In this document: positions 25,210 to 35,183 of the stretch, one piece after another
Layout: each line of letters opens with the position of its first letter
Position numbering within the stretch: position 1 is the first letter of the stretch
Source: Silvanigrella paludirubra
GTDB taxonomy: Bacteria; Bdellovibrionota_B; Oligoflexia; Silvanigrellales; Silvanigrellaceae
Assembly: GCF_009208775.1 (NCBI RefSeq)
Contig: NZ_WFLM01000003.1
Coordinates: forward strand, 411,374 to 475,373
Length of the DNA stretch: 64,000 bases
Direction: 5' to 3'
Made by a program: the position numbers and the translations under genes
Notes under the pieces: model-generated
Database searches by the model: none
Told to the model about the DNA's origin: nothing
What the model saw: only the letters and a program-made list of their open reading frames with translations

Positions 25210-27171
25210 ATGGGTAAAGAATCCTGGGTGAAAGCTGCCTTGGTGTGGGCAGCTATTATAGTTTTATTTGTACTTTTCTTTAAATTTTTGTATAAGCCTC
25301 ATGAAGATGTTCAAAAGACTTATCCACAATTTCAAAGTTATGTAGAAAAGCAAGCAGGTGATCCACAAAGTATTGTAAATGTCAGTATTCGTTCTGATAA
25401 CCTTCGTGGTGATGAAATAACTGCAAAACTCAAAGACAATACATCTGTTACAACTTATGGCCCAGCAGATGATGGTGTGCGTGCACAACTTCGTAAAGAT
25501 CTTGAATCTAAAAAGATTCCAATTAATTACGAAAAACCTGATGAAGGTAGTGCATGGATGAATTTCATTTCCATGTGGCTCCCTTTAATTATTATTGTTG
25601 TCTTCATGCTTTTATTCTTGCGCAATATGCAAGGTGCTGGCGGAAAAGCAATGTCATTTGGGAAAAGCAGAGCGAAACTTCAATCTGATGGCGCTAATAA
25701 AGTAACATTTAAAGATGTCGCTGGAATTGAGGAAGTTAAACAAGAATGCACTGAAATTGTTGCATTTTTAAAAGATCATAAAAAGTTTCAAGAGATTGGT
25801 GCTCGTATTCCTAAAGGTGTTCTTATGATGGGTGCTCCTGGAACAGGAAAAACCCTTCTTGCAAGAGCAATCGCTGGAGAAGCGGGTGTTCCCTTTTTCA
25901 CAATTTCAGGTTCTGACTTTGTCGAAATGTTTGTTGGTGTAGGTGCTTCTCGTGTGCGTGATTTATTTGAAAACGCAAAAAAGAATTCTCCTTGCATTAT
26001 CTTTATTGATGAAATTGATGCCGTAGGTCGTCATCGTGGAGCTGGTGTTGGTGGTGGACATGATGAACGTGAACAAACACTAAATCAGTTGCTAGTTGAA
26101 ATGGATGGATTTGAGGCAAATGACGCTGTTATAGTTATTGCTGCAACAAATCGTCCAGATGTATTGGATCCAGCTTTATTAAGACCAGGACGTTTTGATA
26201 GACGTGTAATGGTTGGTCTTCCTGATGTTCGTGGACGTAAAGAAATTTTAGCCGTTCACATGAAGAAAATCAGACACACAGAAGATATTAATGTGGAAAG
26301 AATTGCTCTTGGTACTCCAGGTTTTTCTGGTGCTGATCTTGAGAATCTTTGTAATGAAGCCGCTTTAATGGCTGCCCGTAATGGCATGAAACGTGTTACT
26401 GAAAAAGACTTTGAATCTGCTAAAGATAAAATTTTAATGGGTCCTGAAAGAAGAAGCGCTGTTCTTCCTAAAGAAACTATTAAGGTAACGGCTTATCATG
26501 AAGCTGGTCATGCTTTAGTTTCTCACTTTTTAAAGTCACGTGAAAATGTGCACAAAATTACTGTAATACCAAGAGGTCAGGCACTTGGAGTAACTGCATA
26601 CCTTCCTAAAGAAGATGTGTATGGCTATTCCAAAGAAGATTTACTTACGAAAATTGCATTTGCTATGGGTGGACGAGCAGCAGAAGAAATTAAATTTTCT
26701 CAATTTACGACTGGAGCATCAAACGATATCCAACAAGCAACTGAACTTGCGCGTCGTATGGTTTGCCAATTTGGTATGAGCCGTCTTGGGCCTATAAATT
26801 TTGGACAAAAAAATGAAAATCCATTTTTAGGACGTGATTGGGGAGAGAGTAGAAATTACTCAGAAACTCTTGCTCATGAAATTGATATGGAAGTTTCAAA
26901 AATAATTAATACTCAATATGAGCTTGCTAAACAAGTATTAGTTGATCATATGGATGTTTTTGAAAGAGTATCTAATATCCTTTTAGATGTTGAAACTTTA
27001 GATAGCGAAGAGTTTCTTGCTGTTGTAAACAACGGTGCAACTTCCGAGCAAATTAAAGAAATTCAAGCTAAAAAGACATTAAGTGGAAGCGAAGGCGGCG
27101 ATAATGCTAATAAACAAGAAGCACAATCTAACGCGATCAATTCTTTAAATACAACTCCAACTCCAGCTTGA
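25210..27171 (+). CDS. ftsH: FtsH, ATP-dependent inner-membrane zinc protease
   Basis: FtsH degrades misfolded membrane proteins and regulators such as LpxC. Two transmembrane helices (about residues 8-27 and 116-138) flank a small periplasmic domain. The AAA module has Walker A GAPGTGKT (about 209-216), Walker [18 protein letters not shown] and the SRH segment [19 protein letters not shown]. The zinc site is HEAGH near residue 430, with a distal Asp in the [13 protein letters not shown] helix near 505. The 653-aa length is normal. The SD AAGGAG precedes the ATG at 25210. Confidence 0.98.
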   Translation: MGKESWVKAALVWAAIIVLFVLFFKFLYKPHEDVQKTYPQFQSYVEKQAGDPQSIVNVSIRSDNLRGDEITAKLKDNTSVTTYGPADDGVRAQLRKDLESKKIPINYEKPDEGSAWMNFISMWLPLIIIVVFMLLFLRNMQGAGGKAMSFGKSRAKLQSDGANKVTFKDVAGIEEVKQECTEIVAFLKDHKKFQEIGARIPKGVLMMGAPGTGKTLLARAIAGEAGVPFFTISGSDFVEMFVGVGASRVRDLFENAKKNSPCIIFIDEIDAVGRHRGAGVGGGHDEREQTLNQLLVEMDGFEANDAVIVIAATNRPDVLDPALLRPGRFDRRVMVGLPDVRGRKEILAVHMKKIRHTEDINVERIALGTPGFSGADLENLCNEAALMAARNGMKRVTEKDFESAKDKILMGPERRSAVLPKETIKVTAYHEAGHALVSHFLKSRENVHKITVIPRGQALGVTAYLPKEDVYGYSKEDLLTKIAFAMGGRAAEEIKFSQFTTGASNDIQQATELARRMVCQFGMSRLGPINFGQKNENPFLGRDWGESRNYSETLAHEIDMEVSKIINTQYELAKQVLVDHMDVFERVSNILLDVETLDSEEFLAVVNNGATSEQIKEIQAKKTLSGSEGGDNANKQEAQSNAINSLNTTPTPA

Positions 27172-27197
27172 TTATCATAAAATAGTATTGAGCTAAC

Positions 27198-27234
27198 AAC
27201 TCAGCTTCTCATTAATAAGAAGCTGAGTTTTTTT
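27198..27234 (+). terminator. Intrinsic terminator/attenuator between ftsH and folP
   Basis: AACTCAGCTTCT (27198-27209) and AGAAGCTGAGTT (27218-27229) form a perfect 12-bp stem with an 8-nt loop and a T tract to 27234. folP begins 15 nt later, which leaves no room for a separate promoter downstream of the hairpin. Confidence 0.9.
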
Positions 27235-27248
27235 AATTCATTAAATTA

Positions 27249-28130
27249 ATGGTTAAACCTAAAATGAATATATCTGGTGCAAAAAAATTTGAGAATCTTT
27301 GTAACGAAAATAAAACAATTTGGATGGGTATTTTAAATATTACTCCAGATAGTTTTAGTGATGGTGGTAAATTTAATTCGAAATATTTAGCATTAAAAAG
27401 AGCTTTAGAGCTTATAAATAGTGGAGCACTAATATTAGATATTGGTGGTGTTTCAACAAAGCCATATTCAGAAAAATTAAATTCTCATTCTGAATTTGAA
27501 AGAGTATATGAAATTATAAAATTTTTAAAAAATAAAATTCCTCAGAATATTTTAATTAGTATAGATTCTTCTTCTCCATACGTAACGGATTTATTAGCGA
27601 AAGAAAATTTAATTGATATTATAAATGATCAGTTTTCAGCTCGTATAGAAGAAAATATTAAAATTAAAAATGAATTTATGTTTGTAAATAATGCTCATAT
27701 TGCTTCAGAATACCAACTTGGTTATATTATAATGCATATGCAGGGAACACCAGAAAATATGCAATTAAAACCATCATATGAAAATTGTGGTAATGATGTT
27801 ATATTATTTTTAAAAGATAGATTACAATTTGCAGAAAACCTAGGAGTCAAATATATTGTTTTAGATCCCGGAATTGGCTTTGGTAAAACTGTTGAAAATA
27901 ATTTAGAATTAATTTCAGCTGAATTTATAAATAAATTATCTAGTTTAAAAAGGCCTATTTTAATAGGTTTATCAAGAAAATGGTTTCTAGGTCAACTTTA
28001 TCCGGAATTAATAGAACCCCATACTAGAGATAAAGTTACTAAACAATACGAATTTAATTGTATTTCATATGGCGCAAAAATAATACGATCCCATGTTATG
28101 CCTTCTGAAATAGAATTAAATACGAGATGA
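27249..28130 (+). CDS. folP: Dihydropteroate synthase (FolP)
   Basis: FolP joins p-aminobenzoate to dihydropterin pyrophosphate in folate synthesis, and the family is the sulfonamide target. The signature GILNITPDSFSDGGKF is near residue 32, followed by ILDIGGVSTKP, SIDSS, IINDQ, MHMQGTPENMQ and DPGIGFGKT, all in the expected order. 293 aa. No SD is visible before the ATG at 27249 or before a second ATG five codons on. Translation may be inefficient or initiate without a canonical SD. It should be expressed by read-through of the ftsH hairpin. Confidence 0.94.
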   Translation: MVKPKMNISGAKKFENLCNENKTIWMGILNITPDSFSDGGKFNSKYLALKRALELINSGALILDIGGVSTKPYSEKLNSHSEFERVYEIIKFLKNKIPQNILISIDSSSPYVTDLLAKENLIDIINDQFSARIEENIKIKNEFMFVNNAHIASEYQLGYIIMHMQGTPENMQLKPSYENCGNDVILFLKDRLQFAENLGVKYIVLDPGIGFGKTVENNLELISAEFINKLSSLKRPILIGLSRKWFLGQLYPELIEPHTRDKVTKQYEFNCISYGAKIIRSHVMPSEIELNTR

Positions 28131-28151
28131 ATTTAATATTAGGAAAATAAA

Positions 28152-29108
28152 ATGGATGCAAATCAGCTTTGGCATACTATTCAATTACAAATAGAAACAA
28201 TTAAAAAAGAAACAGATGCAATGCATCACCCCGTTTTAGAAAGAGCCTGTGACTCTATAAAAGAAGCAATTGATAAATTTTTTAGTGAACAAATTACTTT
28301 GGGCTTTCCTCACCCTCATCCCAGAAGCAGAATTTATCGATCAGAACCTAAAACTTGGGATATTAGAGAAAGTAATTCGAAAGAAATATTAAATTTAATT
28401 CTTAAAAAAGCTAAAAAGGCTAAAAAAAATCCGATTTGTGTATTTGATCTTGATGGAACGTTATTTGATGTTGGCTATAGAACAATAGGTATAATTAAAG
28501 AATGGTTAAATTCAGATGCTTCTTTAAATTTTGATAAGAGTTTAATCCAAAAAATATCTAAAATTAATTATGATCATGTTGGTTATAGCCTTTCACATTT
28601 ATTTGAAAATTCTGGCTTTGATTTACGAAACCAGCAAATAATGAGTGTATTTAGTTCTATTGAAAGAGTCTGGAAGAAAAAATTTTTTGATGGAGTATCA
28701 TTAGTTCATTATGATGATACAATTAAAAATTCTTTAAATTTTGTAAAAACGATAGAAAAAAATAATATTGAAATATTTTATTTAACGGGAAGATATTGGC
28801 ACTCAATGCGAAATGGCACAATTGAACAATTAAAAAAATTTAATTTTCCATTTAAAGAGAAAAATTTAATTTTAAAAATGAATCCATTTGAAGATGATCA
28901 GCTATTTAAATCTGAACAAATTCATAATTTATCTCAGAATAATGAAATATGTGGTAATTTTGAAAATGAATATTTAAATTTAGCATATATGGCACTTGAA
29001 GCTAAAGATGCAATAAATGTCATAGTGGATACACAGCATTCAGGAAGACCTACTCCTTCTTTAGAAATTCCTATTTATAGAATTTCTCATTTTGATGAAA
29101 TAGAATAA
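28152..29108 (+). CDS. HAD-superfamily hydrolase with N-terminal extension
   Basis: 318 aa. A roughly 95-residue helical N-terminal region precedes the HAD motif I FDLDGTLFDVGYR (nucleophile Asp near residue 98). Motif II is FYLTGRYW (Ser/Thr position filled by Thr), and a Lys/Asp pair further on (NVIVDTQHSG) could be motif III/IV. The N-terminal extension is unusual and may be a regulatory or dimerisation element. The substrate is unknown. It lies 21 nt after folP and 1 nt before the PatB-type gene, so it is part of that operon. Confidence 0.78.
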   Translation: MDANQLWHTIQLQIETIKKETDAMHHPVLERACDSIKEAIDKFFSEQITLGFPHPHPRSRIYRSEPKTWDIRESNSKEILNLILKKAKKAKKNPICVFDLDGTLFDVGYRTIGIIKEWLNSDASLNFDKSLIQKISKINYDHVGYSLSHLFENSGFDLRNQQIMSVFSSIERVWKKKFFDGVSLVHYDDTIKNSLNFVKTIEKNNIEIFYLTGRYWHSMRNGTIEQLKKFNFPFKEKNLILKMNPFEDDQLFKSEQIHNLSQNNEICGNFENEYLNLAYMALEAKDAINVIVDTQHSGRPTPSLEIPIYRISHFDEIE

Positions 29109-29109
29109 T

Positions 29110-30291
29110 ATGTCTAAATATAATTTTGATAAAGAATTTAATAGAATTGGCTCCAGCTGTTATAAATGGGATGGAAGAAAAAAGTTTTTAGGTTATCCTG
29201 ATGTTTTACCTATGCATGTTGCCGATATGGATTTTCAATGTGCACCTGAAATTTTAGAAGTTATTCAAGAAAGAGCGGCACATCCTTCTTTTGGATATGC
29301 TATTTATGACGGTTCCCATTTTGTTACATTATCTGAATGGATATTTAATCAACATCAGTGGAAAATATCTCCCTCATGGTGTTTATATAGCCCTAGTATT
29401 GTTACCTCGTTAAGTTTATGCATTCATTCTCTCACAACAGAAAATGAAGGTATTATTATTCAGACTCCAATTTATCCACCATTTATGGAAGTTATTAGAA
29501 ACAATAAAAGAAATTTATTAGTGAATCGCTTAAAGTTAAATGCAAACGGAAATTATGAGATAAATTTTGATGATTTTGAAGACCTTTGTAAAAATAAAAA
29601 TGCAAAAATGTTTATTTTATGTAGTCCTCATAATCCAGTAGGTCGTGTTTGGACTAAAAATGAGCTCATTAAAATTTCTGAAATTTGTTTAAAATATAAT
29701 ATTATAATAGTTTCTGATGAAATTCATAGTGACCTTGTTTATAAACCAAATAAGCATATTAATATTTCTTCTATTAGCAATGAAGTTTCTCAAAATACAA
29801 TTACTTGTATTTCTCCCTCTAAAACTTTTAATATTCCTGGAATTTCAAGTTCAGCTATTATAATTGAAAATAAAATATTAAGAAATAAATTAAATAGTTC
29901 TATTGATAAATTTCATTTATTTTTACCATCTGTTTTTTCTGTTTTAGCATTTGATGCTGCCTATAAATTTGGGAATAACTGGTATCAAAATTTAATGCTA
30001 TATTTAGAAAATAATCAATCTATTTTAAAAAAATGGTCTATTGAAAATCATGAATATATTGATTATAGTTCTCCTGAAGCAACTTATTTGGGCTGGTTGT
30101 CATTTAAAAAAATAAAATTAAACGATTCTGAATTAAAAAAATTCATTTATGAAAAGGCTCATGTTGCATTGGATCCCGGGTCTAGATTTGGTACTGGGGG
30201 TGAAAATTTTATGAGAATTAATTTTGCATGCCCTAAAAGTCAATTAGAAACAGCTCTTCATAAATTAAAATGTGCATTAAATTCAATTTAA
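29110..30291 (+). CDS. PatB/MalY-type PLP C-S lyase or aminotransferase
   Basis: 393 aa, a fold-type I PLP enzyme. PMHVADMDFQCAPEI near the N-terminus is the hallmark of the MalY/PatB group, which cleave cystathionine or cysteine C-S bonds. HNPVGRVW, SDEIHSDLVY and SPSKTFNIPGISSSA (Schiff-base Lys near residue 238) follow, and FMRINFACPKS carries the substrate Arg. It probably acts in sulfur amino acid metabolism. The start codon is 1 nt after the stop of the HAD gene (TAA T ATG). Confidence 0.92.
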   Translation: MSKYNFDKEFNRIGSSCYKWDGRKKFLGYPDVLPMHVADMDFQCAPEILEVIQERAAHPSFGYAIYDGSHFVTLSEWIFNQHQWKISPSWCLYSPSIVTSLSLCIHSLTTENEGIIIQTPIYPPFMEVIRNNKRNLLVNRLKLNANGNYEINFDDFEDLCKNKNAKMFILCSPHNPVGRVWTKNELIKISEICLKYNIIIVSDEIHSDLVYKPNKHINISSISNEVSQNTITCISPSKTFNIPGISSSAIIIENKILRNKLNSSIDKFHLFLPSVFSVLAFDAAYKFGNNWYQNLMLYLENNQSILKKWSIENHEYIDYSSPEATYLGWLSFKKIKLNDSELKKFIYEKAHVALDPGSRFGTGGENFMRINFACPKSQLETALHKLKCALNSI

Positions 30292-30660
30292 TTTATATAA
30301 AATAAGAGCTTTTTTTATTTGTATTCTTTTAAAATATAAATAATACAAAACTAAAATTTAACATATTGAAATTATTGATATAAAAAATATATTAATTTTT
30401 ATATCTTGCAATTTTGTCTATATTATGCTATGTAATGATTCTGTAATTTTTATTATTTAATTATAAAAATTAATAATATTCGATAAATTATCATTTAGGT
30501 GCCAGTCATGAAATCCATATACCTCTCACAGAGGTTATATAATCAAATAGCTTTTAAACTTTTCTAGCTCACTAATCTATTTATAAATTTAATAATATAA
30601 TATTATAAAATTTTGTTTATTTAATAAAATTTTAATTTAAAATTAATAATTGAGTGAGTT
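30292..30660 (+). promoter_or_regulatory. Leader region of the MdfA-type efflux gene
   Basis: This spacer of about 370 nt is not empty. It holds a 19-codon ORF with SD (30508-30567), a hairpin inside that ORF (ATATACCTCT at 30517-30526 with AGAGGTTATAT at 30530-30540, one bulge) and a segment pairing with the downstream SD. Positions 30565-30573 can pair with 30653-30661. The AT-rich stretch between holds further weak hairpins. Confidence 0.55.
30508..30567 (+). CDS. Putative leader peptide, 19 aa
   Basis: ATG at 30508 is preceded by AGGTG (30497-30501) with 6-nt spacing. The ORF encodes MKSIYLSQRLYNQIAFKLF and stops at TAG (30565-30567). Its stop is the start of the segment that can sequester the ribosome-binding site of the efflux gene. 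Short leader ORFs before drug-resistance genes (erm, cat, some efflux pumps) act by ribosome stalling. The ORF is shorter than usual annotation limits and protein evidence is needed. Confidence 0.45.
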   Translation: MKSIYLSQRLYNQIAFKLF

Positions 30661-30661
30661 A
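30565..30661 (+). promoter_or_regulatory. Candidate SD-sequestering stem of the efflux mRNA
   Basis: TAGCTCACT (30565-30573) can pair over 9 bp (one G-T) with AGTGAGTTA (30653-30661). The second arm covers the SD-like GAGTGAG and the A of the efflux ATG. The first arm begins with the leader stop codon. A ribosome halted near the leader end would free the SD. The loop is AT-rich and could contain a small inner hairpin. Confidence 0.5.
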
Positions 30662-31929
30662 TGTCAAAAATTGAAAAAAAATATGCGTTTATATTTGTCG
30701 CATTTCTATTAATATATGAATTTAGTGTTTATATTGCTAATGATATGATTATGCCTGGTATGATACATATTGTAAAAGAATTTTCTGCAAGTGATGTTTA
30801 TATTCCTAGCTCTTTAACAGCATTTATTTTAGGTGGAGCTAGCTTACAAATATTTTTAGGACCTTTATCCGATAGATATGGTCGTAGAAAAATTATGCTA
30901 TTTGGTGTAACTTTATTTGTTTTATCAACTATAGCAAATGGCCTAGTAACCTCAATTAATCAATTTATGCTTACACGATTTTTCCAAGGCATGGGTGTTT
31001 GTTATATTGGTGTAATTGGTTACGCTACAATTCAAGAAATGTTTGAAGAAAAAAAAGCTGTAAAAATAATTTCTATTATGACTACAGTTTCTATTTTAGC
31101 TCCTTTAATTGGTCCGCTTAGTGGAAGTATTTTTCTAGAATATTATAATTGGAGAGGAATTAACTTAATAATTGCATTTTTATCTATTATTTCATTAGTA
31201 GGCCTTTATTTTTATTTTCCAGGAAAAAATAAATTTAAATTGATTAAAAACAAAGAAGAAGTAAATTCTGATAAAATTTACGAAAATATCTTTAAAGAAA
31301 GTTTCAAAAATTATTCGCTAATTATTAAAAACAAAAAATTTATGGCAGGTGTTTTAGCATTTTCAATTATTGAATTGCCTTTAATCATTTGGATTGCCAC
31401 TTCACCAATTGTTCTAATAAGAAAAGCTTCTTTAAGCCAGTTTGAATATGGTCTTTATCAAATTCCAATTTTTAGCTGCTTTATTATTGGAGTTGTTATT
31501 TTACAGAAGTTGTTAAAAAAATATACTTTAGAAAAAATAATTCTATTAGGAACCCTAATTTCAGGAGTAGGTTTATTTTTGAGTATGATATCACCTATTT
31601 TCTTTGCAGAACATTTTTTATCCATTGTTGTTCCTTATTCTATATATGCGATAGGTGTAGGTCTTATCAGTTCTCCAATCTATAGGCTTGTTTTATTTGC
31701 TTCTGATGTCTCAAAAGGTTCTGTTGCGGCTGCTTTTAGCGTGGTTTCTATGATTTTCTTTGGATTAGGTACTGAGCTCATGGGTATTATATATCGTAAT
31801 CAAAGTAATATCTTATTTGGTCTTTATAGTTTTATTTTATTTGTAATCTATTATTTTGCTATAAAATATTTTATTCATTCTAATAATGTTAAATCAGAAG
31901 AAGTTGTAGAGAGAAAAGTTATTTCCTAA
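30661..31929 (+). CDS. MdfA-type multidrug/cation efflux MFS transporter
   Basis: 422 aa with 12 predicted transmembrane helices, a proton-driven inner-membrane exporter. YEFSVYIANDMIMPGM near residues 19-34 closely matches E. coli MdfA, including acidic residues at positions 20 and 28 equivalent to its membrane Glu26 and Asp34. The MFS loop motif GPLSDRYGRRK and the TRFFQGMGVCYIGVIGYATIQE helix (conserved Arg) are also MdfA-like. MdfA exports chloramphenicol and cationic drugs. It has only a weak GAGTGAG SD. Its upstream leader suggests inducible translation. Confidence 0.9.
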   Translation: MSKIEKKYAFIFVAFLLIYEFSVYIANDMIMPGMIHIVKEFSASDVYIPSSLTAFILGGASLQIFLGPLSDRYGRRKIMLFGVTLFVLSTIANGLVTSINQFMLTRFFQGMGVCYIGVIGYATIQEMFEEKKAVKIISIMTTVSILAPLIGPLSGSIFLEYYNWRGINLIIAFLSIISLVGLYFYFPGKNKFKLIKNKEEVNSDKIYENIFKESFKNYSLIIKNKKFMAGVLAFSIIELPLIIWIATSPIVLIRKASLSQFEYGLYQIPIFSCFIIGVVILQKLLKKYTLEKIILLGTLISGVGLFLSMISPIFFAEHFLSIVVPYSIYAIGVGLISSPIYRLVLFASDVSKGSVAAAFSVVSMIFFGLGTELMGIIYRNQSNILFGLYSFILFVIYYFAIKYFIHSNNVKSEEVVERKVIS

Positions 31930-31936
31930 AGATAGT

Positions 31937-32737
31937 TTATAACTTCCCTACAACTTTTATTATTGATTTATTAATTTTATCTAATTCTAATTTAGTTACT
32001 TTTTTTGAGCATAAAAAAGCTCTTTGATTTATTTTGTTAACATCATTTAAATATTTATAAGTTAAATTTAATTTTTCATCTTTATATTCTTTTTCAAAAT
32101 ATTCAAATTCATTTAAGGCCATTATCATATAATCGGCTCTATTATTTTCTATTTGTTTAAGCATGCCTAAATTATCAGTATAGGTTAATCTAAATCCTGT
32201 AACTCCATCATTTGAGTCGTCCATTTTATTGATATCGTGTTTTTTAATGGAGGATATTTTTGAATCTTCGTATTCTCCATATGAATATTTTATTTTCAAT
32301 AATAATAATAAATCGAAGTTAGATAGATAATCGCTTAAAGTTTTATTTTCTTCAAAACGATTATCTTCTTTTCTATGCACAATTATATTTTTTTTGTCAT
32401 TATAAAAAGGCAAGGAGTAATTTCCAATGTCTTTTTTATCATTTATTAAAATTTTATAGCCTATACATATTTTTTCTTTATTTTCTTTTAATTCTTCATA
32501 TGATCTAGCTAAAGGATATTCAATAAAACTATATTTTAATTTGGCATTATTAAAAATTAACTTAATTTTTTGATATAATTCTCCAGAACTTAATTCATTT
32601 GAATCCCCTTTAAAAATAAAATAGGGTGGTCTAACTTGGTAATGAATTTTAATTTCGTCTAAGTTTTTTGGAAAGATGTTTATTTGTAAAAATAATATAA
32701 ATAAAATAGAAATTGTTTTTAAGTAAATATTTTTAAT
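31937..32737 (-). CDS. Periplasmic substrate-binding-like protein, probable ATT start
   Basis: The frame runs 266 codons. It begins with a signal-peptide-like stretch (KNIYLKTISILFILFLQINIFPK) and continues into an SBP_bac_3-like region containing RPPYFIF near the N-terminus and NRADYMIMALNEF further on, as in amino-acid-binding proteins. No ATG, GTG or TTG exists at the 5' end of this frame. AAGGAG lies 7 nt before an ATT codon at 32737, so ATT may initiate. An internal TTG at 32413 would remove the signal peptide and half the fold. The gene could also be a decaying copy with a mutated ATG. Confidence 0.65.
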   Translation of the reverse strand: MKNIYLKTISILFILFLQINIFPKNLDEIKIHYQVRPPYFIFKGDSNELSSGELYQKIKLIFNNAKLKYSFIEYPLARSYEELKENKEKICIGYKILINDKKDIGNYSLPFYNDKKNIIVHRKEDNRFEENKTLSDYLSNFDLLLLLKIKYSYGEYEDSKISSIKKHDINKMDDSNDGVTGFRLTYTDNLGMLKQIENNRADYMIMALNEFEYFEKEYKDEKLNLTYKYLNDVNKINQRAFLCSKKVTKLELDKINKSIIKVVGKL

Positions 32738-32845
32738 GACAGCTCTCCTTAATAATGATTCTAAATAATTGTATTTTAGTTAAATATCATTGTAAAGAAG
32801 ATGAATTGGTTTCTTAGACTTTTATTAAATATTGTAATTAACAAT

Positions 32846-32887
32846 AAAAAAAGAGATATATTTTATTAAGTATAAAACATATCTCTT
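32846..32887 (-). terminator. Intrinsic terminator of the aconitase gene
   Basis: On the minus strand AAGAGATAT (32887-32879) pairs with ATATCTCTT (32859-32851), with an inner TTTTAT/ATAAAA helix and a T run afterwards. It is about 25 nt past the stop. Confidence 0.8.
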
Positions 32888-32909
32888 AAAAGGTTACTAA
32901 ATCAGAGGT

Positions 32910-35183
32910 TTATTTTTTTGAAGAAGCAATTAAGTTTAATGCGCTTCCTGCTTTAAACCAGCCAATTTGTTGTTCATTAAATGTATGATTCAACATGATA
33001 CTCTCACTTTGGCCGTCAGTATGTTTAACGGTAAGAGTGATTTGTTTTCCTGGTGCGAGATCTTTTGCATTTAGTGCAAAGGAATCATCTTCACGAATTT
33101 TTTCATAATCTGCTGGGTTTGCAAAGGTTAGAGGAAGCATACCTTGTTTTTTAAGGTTTGTTTCGTGAATACGAGCAAAGCTTTTTACAATAATTGCTTT
33201 ACCACCAAGATGGCGAGGCTCAAGAGCAGCATGTTCGCGAGAGCTGCCTTCCCCATAGTTTTCTTCGCCGATTACAATCCAGCCAATTCCTTTTGCTTTA
33301 TAGTCACGTCCTGTTGCTGGAACGGCTCCTATCGCATTTGTAAGCTGGTTTTTAACTTTATTTGCTTCTCCATTAAAGGCATTGATAGCGCCAATAAGGA
33401 GGTTGTTGGAGATATTGTCAAGGTGGCCACGGTACTTTAACCAACTACCCGCCATAGAAATATGGTCTGTAGTACATTTTCCTTTTGCCTTAATAAGTAA
33501 ACGAAGATCATTAAAATCTTTATCCAAGTTTGGCGCATTAAATGGTTTAAGCGCTTCTAGTCGGTCGCTTTTTGGATTGATGTCCACTGTTACCCTAGAG
33601 CCATCTGCGGCTGGAGCCACGTAGCCGTGCTCGTCTTTAACAAAACCCTTGTCTGGAAGATCGAGACCTTTAGGGGTTTGTAGCATTACTTTTTCGCCTT
33701 TATCGTTGGTTACAGGCTCTTTTGTAAAGTCAATGCTTAGGTCGCCAGCTAATGCAAAACCAATTACGGTTTCAGGAGAAGCAACAAAGGCATGTGTTTT
33801 TGGATTTCCATCATTACGCGCTGTAAAGTTACGGTTGAAACTTGTGATGATAGAGTTTTTTTCTTGCGAGCCATGACGTTTCCATTGTCCAATGCAAGGT
33901 CCGCATGCATTTGCCATTACATTTGCACCTAATTTTTCAAGCACACCAAGTTGGCCATCACGTTCTATTGTTGCTCTTACTTGCTCGCTGCCAGGAGTAA
34001 TTAAAAATTCGCATTTTGATTTTATGCCCTGAGAAGCGGCTTGTTTTGCAACAGAAGCCACGCGATCGATGTCTTCATAGGAAGAGTTTGTACAAGAACC
34101 AATTAACGCTGCGCTTAATTGAACGGGCCAATTGTTGTCTTTAACAGCCTTAGCAAACTGAGAAATAGGAGTTGCTAGGTCTGGTGTAAATGGACCATTT
34201 ACATGTGGTTCAAGTGTATCTAAATCAATTGTAATGACTTGATCATAGAATTTTTCAGGATTTTTTTCTACGTCAACGTCTGCTTTTAAGTATTCACTTA
34301 CTCCGTCAGCTAATTTCGCAATTTCTGCGCGTTCTGTCTTTTTAAGGTAATCAGCCATGCGGGAGTCATATGGGAATAAAGATGTTGTAGCGCCAATCTC
34401 TGCACCCATGTTACAAATCGTCCCTTTACCTGTACAGGATAGAGTTGCTGTTCCTGAACCAAAATATTCTACAATCGCGCCCGTACCGCCTTTAACAGTA
34501 AGAATTCCTGCAAGCTTTAAGATGATGTCTTTTGGAGAAGCCCAGCCCTTAAGTGAGCCAGTTAGTTTAACCCCAATTAGTTTTGGAAATTTGAGTTCCC
34601 ATGGAATGCCAGCCATAACGTCAACTGCGTCAGCTCCACCAACACCAATTGCGATCATTCCTAAACCGCCGGCATTCGGGGTGTGGGAATCTGTACCGAT
34701 CATCATTCCACCTGGAAAAGCATAATTTTCAAGAACAACTTGGTGAATAATACCTGCACCTGGTTTCCAAAAACCTATGCCATATTTTTTTGAAACATTC
34801 GCAAGAAACTCATAGACTTCAGAGTTTTCTTTGTTAGCTGTGGCTAAGTCTGTTGAAGCGTTTACTTCAGCTTGAATAAGGTGGTCGCAGTGAACAGTAG
34901 AAGGCACTGCTACTTTTGGAATTCCAGCAGACATAAATTGAAGAAGAGCCATTTGAGCCGTTGCGTCTTGCATAGCAACGCGGTCAGGGAAAAAGTCGAC
35001 GTAGTCTTTACCTCTGCCAAAATTGCTTAGTTCTGTGCCTTTTCCGCCATTTGCTGGTTTTAAGTGAGCATAAAGAATTTTTTCGGTGTAAGTCATCGGT
35101 CGGCCAAGAAGCTTACGCGCAGAGTCTACGTTAGACTTAAAATTTGAATAAACTTTTTTAACCATATCTAGATCTTGAACCAT
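32910..35183 (-). CDS. acn: Aconitate hydratase, mitochondrial-type
   Basis: Aconitase interconverts citrate and isocitrate in the TCA cycle using a [4Fe-4S] cluster. The cluster cysteines are in [11 protein letters not shown] (near residue 364) and [10 protein letters not shown] (near 427-430). Active-site segments [25 protein letters not shown] and [16 protein letters not shown] are present. The 757-aa length and overall arrangement fit the mitochondrial-like aconitase group rather than AcnA/IRP or AcnB. AGGAGG precedes the ATG at 35183. GC content is higher than that of its neighbours, as expected for a conserved, highly expressed enzyme. Confidence 0.97.
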   Translation of the reverse strand: MVQDLDMVKKVYSNFKSNVDSARKLLGRPMTYTEKILYAHLKPANGGKGTELSNFGRGKDYVDFFPDRVAMQDATAQMALLQFMSAGIPKVAVPSTVHCDHLIQAEVNASTDLATANKENSEVYEFLANVSKKYGIGFWKPGAGIIHQVVLENYAFPGGMMIGTDSHTPNAGGLGMIAIGVGGADAVDVMAGIPWELKFPKLIGVKLTGSLKGWASPKDIILKLAGILTVKGGTGAIVEYFGSGTATLSCTGKGTICNMGAEIGATTSLFPYDSRMADYLKKTERAEIAKLADGVSEYLKADVDVEKNPEKFYDQVITIDLDTLEPHVNGPFTPDLATPISQFAKAVKDNNWPVQLSAALIGSCTNSSYEDIDRVASVAKQAASQGIKSKCEFLITPGSEQVRATIERDGQLGVLEKLGANVMANACGPCIGQWKRHGSQEKNSIITSFNRNFTARNDGNPKTHAFVASPETVIGFALAGDLSIDFTKEPVTNDKGEKVMLQTPKGLDLPDKGFVKDEHGYVAPAADGSRVTVDINPKSDRLEALKPFNAPNLDKDFNDLRLLIKAKGKCTTDHISMAGSWLKYRGHLDNISNNLLIGAINAFNGEANKVKNQLTNAIGAVPATGRDYKAKGIGWIVIGEENYGEGSSREHAALEPRHLGGKAIIVKSFARIHETNLKKQGMLPLTFANPADYEKIREDDSFALNAKDLAPGKQITLTVKHTDGQSESIMLNHTFNEQQIGWFKAGSALNLIASSKK

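Noticed and set aside
25154-25231. Possible upstream ORF overlapping the ftsH start
   Set aside because: The 25-codon ORF lacks a clear SD and shows no attenuation-like pairing, so it is probably chance.
34357-34725. Plus-strand ORF inside the aconitase gene
   Set aside because: It is a shadow of the conserved, less AT-rich aconitase sequence and has no support of its own.
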